DNA from: Carboxylicivirga mesophila
GTDB taxonomy: Bacteria > Bacteroidota > Bacteroidia > Bacteroidales > Marinilabiliaceae
Assembly: GCF_018271975.1 (NCBI RefSeq)
Contig: NZ_JAGUCN010000012.1
Location: 62,001-126,000, forward strand
DNA: 64,000 nt
Reading direction: 5' to 3'
The position numbers and the translations under genes were made by a program. Below, piece after piece: positions 45,479-53,189 of the stretch; position 1 is the stretch's first letter, and each line of letters begins with the position of its first letter. The notes under the pieces were generated by a model, which was given only the letters and a program-made list of their open reading frames with translations, had not been told where the DNA came from and ran no database searches.

Positions 45479-45510
45479 TTGCTTAAATCAGCTTAAAACA
45501 CCTAATTTTG
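45479..45510 (+). promoter_or_regulatory. Promoter of hydG
   Basis: TTG (45479-45481) in ATTG, 21 bases, TAATTTTG (45503-45510). Predicted start near 45516-45518, giving a leader of about 37 bases to the ATG at 45554. Confidence 0.55.
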
Positions 45511-45519
45511 AACCATGAA

Positions 45520-45538
45520 GTGTTGATTGGGACAACAC
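45520..45538. promoter_or_regulatory. Palindrome at the hydG transcription start
   Basis: GTGTTG (45520-45525), 7 bases, CAACAC (45533-45538): a perfect 6-base inverted repeat right at the predicted start of transcription. It could be an operator or a 5' mRNA hairpin. It is not the standard Rex sequence. Confidence 0.45.
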
Positions 45539-45553
45539 GTAAAAGCAAATCAG

Positions 45554-46987
45554 ATGTCAATAATTTATACCCCGCAAAAATATAAGCTGGCTGATAAGCC
45601 AATGGAGAATTTTATTGATCCGGAGGAAATCAATGAGATTCTGGCGACTCATCAGCAACCAAGCATGCAGCAGGTTAATGAGGTGATTGCCAAATCGATG
45701 CAGAAGCAGCGATTGAGTTTGCAAGACACGGCGATTCTATTGAATGCCAATGAGCCTGAAATGGTAGATACTATTAAGTCGGCTGCCAGGCAACTTAAAG
45801 AACAGGTGTATGGTAAACGAATTGTGTTGTTTGCACCGCTGTATGTTGGCAACCTGTGTATCAATGATTGTACCTATTGTGGGTTCCGTTCAACCAATAA
45901 AAAACAAGAGCGCATAACCCTTGGTAAGCAGGATATTATTGATCAGGTGAAGGCTTTGGAAGATACAGGCCATAAGCGTTTGATATTGGTTTATGGCGAG
46001 CATCCACGCTACGATGCACAGTTCATTGCAGAGACCGTCAAGATGGTTTACGGTGTTAAGCATAAAAATGGTGAAATTCGCCGGGTTAACATCAATGCTG
46101 CACCGCTGGATATTGAGGGGTATAAAATTGTGAAAGAAGCAGGCATTGGTACCTACCAGATCTTTCAGGAGACCTACCATAAGCCCACCTATGAGAAGGT
46201 TCACCTGAAAGGCACTAAGAAGCATTTTGAATGGCGGTTGGCCGGTTTGGATCGGGCACAGGAAGCAGGAATTGATGATGTAGGTATTGGCGCTTTGTTT
46301 GGACTTTACGATTGGCGCTTTGAAGCAATGGGACTTGTGCGCCATGTCAATCATTTTGAGGCTGTTTATAATGTTGGGCCACACACTATTTCATTTCCTC
46401 GTATTCAGTCTGCTTCAGGCTTTGAGGTAGATAAACGCTACGAAGTGAGTGATACCGATTTTACCAAGCTGGTGGCTGTATTGCGATTGGCTGTACCATA
46501 CACCGGATTGATTTTGACTGCTCGTGAACCCGGCTATATTCGTGATGAGATTTTGCAATATGGGGTGTCGCAGATTGATGGCGGTACAAATATAGAAATG
46601 AAAGGATATACCAGCCATAAGGAGCAACAGGATTTAGATCATGAACAATTTGAGATTTGTGACGATCGCTCCTTGAATGAGGTGATGGAAGAGCTGGTGG
46701 AAGATGGCTATATACCTTCTTTTTGCACGGCCTGCTATCGTTTAAACCGCACCGGTGAGCACTTCATGGAGTTTTCTGTTCCCGGATTTATCAAGCGCTT
46801 TTGTCAGCCCAATGCCATACTTACTTTGGCTGAATACCTTGAGGATTATGCTCCGCCTGCAACTAAAGAGAAGGGTTACAAACTGATTGAAGATAGTTTG
46901 AAGGACTATGAAGATGAACGCTTCAAAACAAAATTAGTTGAGCGTTTGGGGCGTATACAAGCCGGCGAACGAGATTTGTACTTCTAA
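45554..46987 (+). CDS. hydG: [FeFe] hydrogenase H-cluster radical SAM maturase HydG
   Basis: A 477-residue radical SAM tyrosine lyase that makes the CO and cyanide ligands of the H cluster. The radical SAM motif CINDCTYC (CxxxCxxC) is near residue 98, followed by GFRSTNKKQ. The C-terminal auxiliary cluster motif CTACYRLNRTGEHF, which separates HydG from the thiazole enzyme ThiH, is near residue 395. An in-frame TTG at 45527 would add nine residues; the ATG (MSIIYTPQKY) is chosen from usual HydG starts. It has its own promoter and terminator. The partner maturases HydE and HydF are not encoded in the window. Confidence 0.94.
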   Translation: MSIIYTPQKYKLADKPMENFIDPEEINEILATHQQPSMQQVNEVIAKSMQKQRLSLQDTAILLNANEPEMVDTIKSAARQLKEQVYGKRIVLFAPLYVGNLCINDCTYCGFRSTNKKQERITLGKQDIIDQVKALEDTGHKRLILVYGEHPRYDAQFIAETVKMVYGVKHKNGEIRRVNINAAPLDIEGYKIVKEAGIGTYQIFQETYHKPTYEKVHLKGTKKHFEWRLAGLDRAQEAGIDDVGIGALFGLYDWRFEAMGLVRHVNHFEAVYNVGPHTISFPRIQSASGFEVDKRYEVSDTDFTKLVAVLRLAVPYTGLILTAREPGYIRDEILQYGVSQIDGGTNIEMKGYTSHKEQQDLDHEQFEICDDRSLNEVMEELVEDGYIPSFCTACYRLNRTGEHFMEFSVPGFIKRFCQPNAILTLAEYLEDYAPPATKEKGYKLIEDSLKDYEDERFKTKLVERLGRIQAGERDLYF

Positions 46988-47006
46988 GAACTTATCATAT
47001 TTGAAA

Positions 47007-47038
47007 GTCTGATTAATAGCTGTTAATCAGGCTTTTTT
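47007..47038 (+). terminator. Terminator of hydG
   Basis: 10-base stem GTCTGATTAA/TTAATCAGGC (one G-T pair), 6-base loop, six T. Confidence 0.85.
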
Positions 47039-47213
47039 CTGTTCATTGCTTAATAAAAAGATAAAAACATCCAAAAATCCATATAATTTAAAAACTAATC
47101 GATACATTCGTGCTTTTAGTTTTCATTCTGGATAATTATAGTAGGGTGACCATGGTTTAAGTATATGCATTTTAGACCAAAGCTCAACTATGTTTATCTG
47201 TAAAATAAGGTAG

Positions 47214-48740
47214 ATGCAAATACAATCAATAGCTGAGGTAGGAAGTAATTTGGACCGACAGTTCGAAAAAATTCTGAAGCGCTTAAAAGCCAAAATGAAA
47301 AGCGTTTATCATGAGCGCAGTGATATTAATGAACTTGGTATTAACCGGGGTATGCCGCCTTTTGTGATGCGCGAGATAATGTCCACTAATCCTTTTTCTG
47401 CCATTATCCCAACTAAGTACGGAGGATTAGGAGGTGACACCAAAGAGAGTATTGCCTTAATGGCGGCCGCATCATACGAATCATTGGCTTTGTCACTAAC
47501 CTTTGGTATTAATATGGCTCTATTTCTGCAACCTGTTATTAAAGCAGGTCAACCGGCAGCCAAAGCTGAAGTGCTGAAGCGTTTTGTTGAGCAGCAAAAT
47601 ATGGGTGGATTAATGATTACGGAGCCTGATTTTGGTAGTGATGCATTAAATATGCAGACATCCTATACTGAATCTGGCAATTCAGCTAAACTTAAAGGTA
47701 CAAAGCATTGGGCAGGCTTAACGGGGTGGGCCGATTTCTGGCTGTTAACGGCTCGTAAAGATATGGGTGGTAACAGCCTGGCACGTGATCTTGATTTCTT
47801 TATTTGTGATGTAACGCAGCCTAAGCAGGGCATTGTTGTGGAAGAGCATTTTAATAATCTGGGTTTGTATCAAATACCATACGGGCGTAATCGTATTGAT
47901 GTTGAGATTCCTGGTGTACAGAAGTTAGTGCCAGAAAAATCCGGGGTTAAGCTGATGCTGGATTTATTGCACCGCAGTCGTATGTCATTTCCAGGCATGG
48001 CTATCGGTTTTATTCAACGTATGCTCGATGAGGCTATTCAGCATTGTCAGCAGCGCTTTGTCGGCGGGAAAAGTCTTTTGTCCTATGATCAGGTGCAACA
48101 GCGCATTAGTCAGCTGCAGGCATATTTCACCACTGTATCAGCTTTTTGTGTAAATAGTAGTACAAAGGCAGGACTGAAAAATGACTTATCTACTATTGGG
48201 ATAGAAGCCAATGCAGTTAAAAGCATTGCTACAGATATGATGCAGGCAGCTTCGCAAACATTGTTGCAGTTGGTAGGTGCCAAAGGTTATAAACTCAATC
48301 ATATTGCCGGGCGCTCAACTGTTGATAGTCGTCCCTTTCAGATTTTTGAAGGCTCTAACGATATGCTTTATTCGCAGGTGGCAGAAAGTGTTATTAAATT
48401 GATGCGTAAAGCCAGGCAGACCAATGTGCTTGATTTCATCAATGGTTTTGAGCTAACGTCAAGTGCAGGCAGTGTTGTGAAGGATTTATTAAATTTTAAA
48501 TTGAGCGACTCTATTCCACAGCGTAAGTTGGTTGAATTTGGTCAGATTTTTAGTCGTTTAATCTCCCTGGAAAAAGTATTAAAGCTGGGTGACAAAGGCT
48601 TTGCTGCACAGCTGATTGATGGGGCGGTTGTTCATTTACGTCAGGATATTCAACAACTGTTAGCAGCTTTTAATGCTGATAACCAAACAAGGGTAATTGA
48701 GGATTATCGTTCTAAATCTAATTGGCTCTCTTTTGTTTAA
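47214..48740 (+). CDS. Acyl-CoA dehydrogenase family protein
   Basis: A 508-residue flavoprotein with the acyl-CoA dehydrogenase layout: N-terminal helical domain (PFSAIIPTKYGGLGG near residue 60), middle beta domain (GGLMITEPDFGSDALNM near 131, LKGTKHWAGLTGWADFWLLTAR near 160) and C-terminal helical domain (RSRMSFPGMAIGFIQRMLDEA; RPFQIFEGSNDMLYSQ near 378, holding the Glu that is the base in part of the family). It probably oxidises a CoA thioester or a similar carbon-carbon bond. Substrate unknown. It stands alone between hydG and a convergent barrel gene with a shared terminator. A possible weak -7 element (TACATTCG) lies at 47103. Confidence 0.85.
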   Translation: MQIQSIAEVGSNLDRQFEKILKRLKAKMKSVYHERSDINELGINRGMPPFVMREIMSTNPFSAIIPTKYGGLGGDTKESIALMAAASYESLALSLTFGINMALFLQPVIKAGQPAAKAEVLKRFVEQQNMGGLMITEPDFGSDALNMQTSYTESGNSAKLKGTKHWAGLTGWADFWLLTARKDMGGNSLARDLDFFICDVTQPKQGIVVEEHFNNLGLYQIPYGRNRIDVEIPGVQKLVPEKSGVKLMLDLLHRSRMSFPGMAIGFIQRMLDEAIQHCQQRFVGGKSLLSYDQVQQRISQLQAYFTTVSAFCVNSSTKAGLKNDLSTIGIEANAVKSIATDMMQAASQTLLQLVGAKGYKLNHIAGRSTVDSRPFQIFEGSNDMLYSQVAESVIKLMRKARQTNVLDFINGFELTSSAGSVVKDLLNFKLSDSIPQRKLVEFGQIFSRLISLEKVLKLGDKGFAAQLIDGAVVHLRQDIQQLLAAFNADNQTRVIEDYRSKSNWLSFV

Positions 48741-48762
48741 AAGAATGTGACTTCTATATGAT

Positions 48763-48798
48763 ACAACAAAACCGGATTTTACGTCCGGTTTTGTTATT
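48763..48798. terminator. Bidirectional terminator between convergent genes
   Basis: Perfect 12-base stem AACAAAACCGGA/TCCGGTTTTGTT (48765-48776 with 48784-48795). A-rich on one side and T-rich on the other, so it can serve both the dehydrogenase (plus) and the barrel gene (minus). Confidence 0.85.
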
Positions 48799-48814
48799 TA
48801 ATAGTTGTACTGAA

Positions 48815-49438
48815 TTATTTTCTTCGCCACAGTGTTTTCTGAAAGATAATACCATAATAGGCATCTCCTGTATCACTCATAATGCAGTATTCGGCTCCAA
48901 TCTGAATTCCACCAAAAGCTTTGATGTTATAATAAGCATCTACCCAAAGTGAGTTATTTGCGTAGCCATCTTTATTGAAGTTGGTGGTAGTACCAACAGC
49001 AAAGTCAAAACGTCCGCCATATGAGTAATATAAACCATTTACCAATGCCTGGTTTTTCCAGGTTTCTACATCCTGATTATAGGTGGTGTAAGGTAAAAAG
49101 AGGTGGTTGTCAGCATATAATTCATATCCATATCCTATTCCGACACTGAAATATTCGCCTTCAAAGCGGTTATGACTAAGGCGTAAGTTGACGTTGTGCT
49201 TCGAATTTTTGCTGACTGACGCCCAAAAGCTCGCTTCCAGATCAGAATAACCCACTGTATTAAATAATTGTATACCTAACGAATTGACTACATGTGCAGA
49301 CTTTTCGTCTGATTTTTCATTATAAAACTGATTGTCTTCAACTGCAATGCCCTCAAAACCTGCGTTACTGTTAAAATCCTGTGCATTAATATTGACAAGG
49401 CAACACGCCCCAACAATCATTGAGAAAATAAACTTCAT
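48815..49438 (-). CDS. Small outer membrane beta-barrel protein, unknown function
   Basis: A 207-residue protein with a signal peptide (1 to about 19, ending in NINAQ). Alternating strands rich in Tyr, Gly and Asn (YFSVGIGYGYELYADNHLF; GGRFDFAVGTTTNF; GGIQIGAEYCIM) suggest an 8- to 10-stranded outer membrane barrel. The C-terminus FQKTLWRRK is not the usual terminal Phe. I do not recognise a named family. It converges on the dehydrogenase gene and is not in an operon. Confidence 0.7.
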   Translation of the reverse strand: MKFIFSMIVGACCLVNINAQDFNSNAGFEGIAVEDNQFYNEKSDEKSAHVVNSLGIQLFNTVGYSDLEASFWASVSKNSKHNVNLRLSHNRFEGEYFSVGIGYGYELYADNHLFLPYTTYNQDVETWKNQALVNGLYYSYGGRFDFAVGTTTNFNKDGYANNSLWVDAYYNIKAFGGIQIGAEYCIMSDTGDAYYGIIFQKTLWRRK

Positions 49439-49590
49439 ACTTAATCCTTTACAATTTACTGAGTCTTAATACTAGCTTTGATGGTAATTAATGGCCGTAA
49501 CCAGCAATAACTTTACCAGCATTGTTTTGCAAGTTTAGAATTAGGAATATTTAAGACTTGGAATAGAACCTGTTTAATAACGTTAAGTCA

Positions 49591-50415
49591 TTAAAGTAAG
49601 GAAATGCCATTATTGTCTATTTTTATAAGACGTTGTTTATACAATGCGCCAATGGCTTTTTTAAAGTTTTTCTTACTGGTTCCAAATACTTTGTAGATGA
49701 GTTCAGCGGGACTTTTGTCAGTGATGTCCATGTGACCACCTTTGACTTTAAGCTTTTCAATGATGTCAGCAGCCAGACCACCAATTTTTTCGTAACCTGG
49801 TTTTTCCAGACTAATATCCAGCTTGTCGTCTTCCCTCACTTTTTTGATATACCCTTTACAACTGTCCCCAATTTTTATGGGCTTAAACAATTCATTATGA
49901 TAGAGCATACCTGAATGTGTATTGTTGACAGCCACCTTATAGCCTAAATCGGTTTTCCCTATCACCATGATGTCCACTTCTTCACCTTCCTCATACTCAG
50001 GCATAAGATTGTCTAGAACCGAATTGAGTTTTGATGTAGCTACAATACGTCTGCTTTCATCGTCAAGGTATACATACACCACATACCGCTCGCCTTCTTT
50101 CATGCGTTCAGCCTGTTCGCGGTAGGGTACCAGCAAATCTTTCATCAGACCCCAATCAAGAAAAGCGCCTGTTTTGTTGACTGAAACAACTTTTAAATAA
50201 GCCAACTCACCTACTATAGCATGTGGTTCTTCTGTTGTAGCTATAATGCGGTCTTCGGAGTCGAGGTAAATAAATACTTCAAGGTCATCATCAACTTTTA
50301 ACCCTGGTGGTACATAACGTATTGGTAATAATATTTCGCCTAATTCCCCTCCATCCAGGTAAACGCCAAAGTCTACTGTCTTAATTACACGTAATGTATT
50401 GTATTTCCCTATCAT
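49591..50415 (-). CDS. CvfB-like S1 RNA-binding protein
   Basis: A 274-residue protein with three S1-like RNA-binding modules and a C-terminal winged helix, the layout of CvfB/YitL. Module starts: MIGKYNTLRVIKTVDFGVYLDGG (1-23), LAYLKVVSVNKTGAFLDWG (near 71) and EEVDIMVIGKTDLGYKVAVNN (near 142). The winged helix AELIYKVFGTSKKNFKKAIGALYKQRLI is at the end. CvfB affects virulence factor and RNA control in Staphylococcus; the role here is unknown. The frame extends 20 residues further to 50475, but the inner ATG at 50415 fits the family and lies 23 bases after a promoter-like element. Confidence 0.85.
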   Translation of the reverse strand: MIGKYNTLRVIKTVDFGVYLDGGELGEILLPIRYVPPGLKVDDDLEVFIYLDSEDRIIATTEEPHAIVGELAYLKVVSVNKTGAFLDWGLMKDLLVPYREQAERMKEGERYVVYVYLDDESRRIVATSKLNSVLDNLMPEYEEGEEVDIMVIGKTDLGYKVAVNNTHSGMLYHNELFKPIKIGDSCKGYIKKVREDDKLDISLEKPGYEKIGGLAADIIEKLKVKGGHMDITDKSPAELIYKVFGTSKKNFKKAIGALYKQRLIKIDNNGISLL

Positions 50416-50437
50416 CCTGATATTTTTAAAGAGGGTG

Positions 50438-50445
50438 CAAAGGTA
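50438..50445 (-). promoter_or_regulatory. Candidate -7 element of the cvfB-like gene (minus strand)
   Basis: Minus-strand TACCTTTG followed by C, a match to TAnnTTTG, 23 bases before the chosen start codon. It supports the inner start, since transcripts from here would not contain the longer form. No clear -33. Confidence 0.4.
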
Positions 50446-50627
50446 AGGAAATGTATGGCATATTACACTATTCACCGTTTGAGATCTTCATTTATTTCCA
50501 CATATAGTTTTTGTGCATTAGCTACTTTTTCTACGGCATATGAAATAAAAAAGGATAAAAGTGTATTAATTTATGTAACAGGTAATCAGGATGATGTGGA
50601 AAAATAACATATACAAACATCTAGAAA

Positions 50628-50659
50628 GTTGCATATATAGAAAAATAGATATATGTTTG
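50628..50659 (+). promoter_or_regulatory. Promoter of the RND efflux operon
   Basis: GTTG (50628-50631), 20 bases, TATGTTTG (50652-50659). Predicted start near 50666, about 17 bases before the first TolC ATG. Confidence 0.55.
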
Positions 50660-50682
50660 TCCCTGAAATTTTACTTCGGTAA

Positions 50683-52047
50683 ATGAATATGGAAAAACAA
50701 ACAAAACATATGAACAGAAATTTTTTAAATGGGATTCTAATAGCCTGCATATCATTGGCAGGCTTGGCATCTCAGGCCCAGGAAAAAACGGGTAATGAGA
50801 TGTTTTCGTTGGATGAGGCATTGCAGTTAGCGTCAGAGAATAACAGAGAAATTCAGAAAGCGCTGGCTGATGTGAATGCTGCAAAGGGGGCAAATCAGCA
50901 GGCTAATGCCGCATTTCTGCCTTCAGTTGAGTTGTCAAGTGGCTATATGACTTCAAATGATCCACTTTATGCTTTTGGTTTTAAGCTGCAGCAGCAAGGA
51001 GTGACTATGGCTGATTTTGATCCGGCGGTGATTAATGCGCCGGGACAAACCAATCATTTTGCTACACAGGTAATGGTTGAACAGCCATTGATTAATGTGG
51101 ATGCCTGGATGGGTAAAGGAGCTGCCGGTAAGCAGGTAAAAGCCATGGAGCACCAGACAGAGTACACACGCGAGTATGTGAATTTTTTGGTAAAGCAAAC
51201 TTATTATGCTTTGCAATTGGCACAAAACCGTGTTGAAGTCATGAAAAAGGCTCAGGCCACCACTAATTCCTATCTGAAAATGGCTGAAGATAACCTGCAA
51301 CAAGGATACCTGAAAGAAGCAGATGTAATGGCTATTAAAGTGCGCCAGTACGAGCAGGTGGCTATGGTTCAGGAGGCAGAAAATCAGGTGAAGAGTGTAA
51401 GTGAAACATTAAACTTTTTAATGGGAAGGGCTATTCATTTGCCTGTGCAGGTAACCGATTCTATTACGCAGGTGTCCTTTTCATTTAATAACGCTACTTC
51501 TATTTTCAATCGTTCCGATGTGGTGGCTATGCAGTATGGCCTGGAGGCCCAAAAGAAAATGGAGAAGAGTGATTTGATGAAGTTTGCGCCGCGCATCAAT
51601 GCTTTTGGTTCTTATAACCTTTATGATGCTGATTTTGGCGGTTTTGGTGCCGACAGCTACATGGTGGGCATTAAGCTGCAGTGGCGTATTTTTAATGGTG
51701 GGCGAAATATTGGAAAGTACAACCAGACCAAGGCTAATTATCAAAAAGCACAAGTGTCGTACCAGGATTATGTAGAGAAAGAAAATATGGAATTGTCGAA
51801 GGCCACCAGAGCTATTGCGGTTGCTGAAAGTCAGTTGGCTACCTACAACCTGGCTGCTGAACAGGCAAACGAATCATTGCGCATCAGAACCAACCGCTAT
51901 AACCAGGGCATGGAGAGTACCTCAGATTTGCTAATGGCCGAAACCAAGGCCGAAGAAAGTGTTCTCAAGAAATTGTATGCCATCTATAACTACAATGTGG
52001 CTGTGTTCAAATATCAAATGCTGGCATCGGAAACTACCCAGCAATAA
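50683..52047 (+). CDS. TolC-family outer membrane efflux protein
   Basis: A 454-residue outer membrane channel protein. A signal peptide (hydrophobic segment LNGILIACISLAGLASQAQ near residues 15-33) is followed by the twofold coiled-coil repeat of TolC: FSLDEALQLASENNREIQKALADV, and later NRYNQGMESTSDLLMAETKAEE with the matching end of the second repeat. First gene of a three-gene RND efflux operon. Alternative starts at 50689 and 50710 exist; the latter gives a more usual signal peptide. Confidence 0.9.
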   Translation: MNMEKQTKHMNRNFLNGILIACISLAGLASQAQEKTGNEMFSLDEALQLASENNREIQKALADVNAAKGANQQANAAFLPSVELSSGYMTSNDPLYAFGFKLQQQGVTMADFDPAVINAPGQTNHFATQVMVEQPLINVDAWMGKGAAGKQVKAMEHQTEYTREYVNFLVKQTYYALQLAQNRVEVMKKAQATTNSYLKMAEDNLQQGYLKEADVMAIKVRQYEQVAMVQEAENQVKSVSETLNFLMGRAIHLPVQVTDSITQVSFSFNNATSIFNRSDVVAMQYGLEAQKKMEKSDLMKFAPRINAFGSYNLYDADFGGFGADSYMVGIKLQWRIFNGGRNIGKYNQTKANYQKAQVSYQDYVEKENMELSKATRAIAVAESQLATYNLAAEQANESLRIRTNRYNQGMESTSDLLMAETKAEESVLKKLYAIYNYNVAVFKYQMLASETTQQ

Positions 52048-52085
52048 TTCATTACATCATTCGAAAAACAAAAAATAGTATAAAT

Positions 52086-53162
52086 ATGAAATCTGTAAAC
52101 TTATTAATTGCTGCAGCTGCATTTGCCTTTTTAACACAAGCCTGCGGCAGCAGTAACGAGGAGAATGCTAAAGCTAAACCAGCTGTAAAAGCTAAAGTTG
52201 AGACGCTTGAGTTAACTACGGTACCAAAGAAGTTTCATTATACAGGAACGGTTTCTTCGGTGAACCAATCAACATTAAGTACCCGCATAATGGGCCAGAT
52301 AAGTCAGGTTTTGGTACGCGAAGGTGATATGGTTAAGAAAGGCCAGTTGCTGGTGTCTATCCGTAGTAACGATATTCAGGCCAAGGAGCAGCAGGTTGAA
52401 GCCAACATTATTCAGGCCAAAGCTGCCTACAAACACGCCAAAGATGACTTTGAACGTATTCAGGCATTGTTCAACAGTAAAAGCGCCACGCAAAAAGAGT
52501 TGGATGATATTACGGTGCATCTGAAGATGACAAAAGCTCAGTTGGCTGCGGCACAAAAAGCAAAGGATGAGGTGGTTGAAATGCTCTCATACGCTGATAT
52601 TCGTGCGCCTTATGATGGCGTTATCACTCAGAAATTTGTGGATAGCGGCGACATGGCCAATCCAGGTATGCCTTTGCTGGCCATTGAAGCACCGGGCCTG
52701 TTTGAGGTAATAGCTAAAATTCCGGAATCGGAAATATACAAGGTGGAAAAGGGAGATGTGGTAGAAGTCCATATCGATGCTTGTAAAGAGATGATTAGCG
52801 GCAGTATTACACATGTTAGTCCGTCCAGTCGTTTTTCAGGCTCGCAGTTTGATGCCCGCATCAGCCTTTTGCCTACAGAGGAACAAAAGCAAGCCATCAG
52901 AAGTGGTGTTTTTGCCCACGTAAACCATCTGAAAGGAGAGGAACAGAAGCTGTTAGTGCCTGCGGATATGATTGTTGAACGTGGACAGTTAAAAGGCATC
53001 TGGACAGTCAGTCAGGCCAACAAGGCATTACTTCGTTGGGTTAGATTGGGTAAGCTATATGGAGACAAAATTGAGGTCTTGTCTGGTTTAAGCGATGGCA
53101 ACCAGTTAGTCGTTGCTTCGGAAGGGCGCTTGTTCGACGGAGCCGAATTGCAATTAAACTAA
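52086..53162 (+). CDS. RND efflux periplasmic adaptor (membrane fusion) lipoprotein
   Basis: A 358-residue adaptor with a lipobox around Cys20 (FLTQAC-GSS), so it is anchored to the inner membrane by lipid. It has a barrel-sandwich hybrid (STRIMGQISQVLVREGDMVKKGQLL near 65-89), a helical hairpin (about 98-155), the second half of the lipoyl domain (ADIRAPYDGVITQKFVDSGDMANPG) and a beta-barrel with membrane-proximal domain. It bridges the TolC protein and the pump encoded next to it. Confidence 0.92.
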   Translation: MKSVNLLIAAAAFAFLTQACGSSNEENAKAKPAVKAKVETLELTTVPKKFHYTGTVSSVNQSTLSTRIMGQISQVLVREGDMVKKGQLLVSIRSNDIQAKEQQVEANIIQAKAAYKHAKDDFERIQALFNSKSATQKELDDITVHLKMTKAQLAAAQKAKDEVVEMLSYADIRAPYDGVITQKFVDSGDMANPGMPLLAIEAPGLFEVIAKIPESEIYKVEKGDVVEVHIDACKEMISGSITHVSPSSRFSGSQFDARISLLPTEEQKQAIRSGVFAHVNHLKGEEQKLLVPADMIVERGQLKGIWTVSQANKALLRWVRLGKLYGDKIEVLSGLSDGNQLVVASEGRLFDGAELQLN

Positions 53163-53189
53163 TGTTCCTAACCTTTAATTTTTAGAAGA

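Noticed and set aside
45554-46987. ThiH/thiamine tyrosine lyase
   Set aside because: The C-terminal CTACYRLNRTG cluster motif and the hydrogenase setting identify HydG rather than ThiH.
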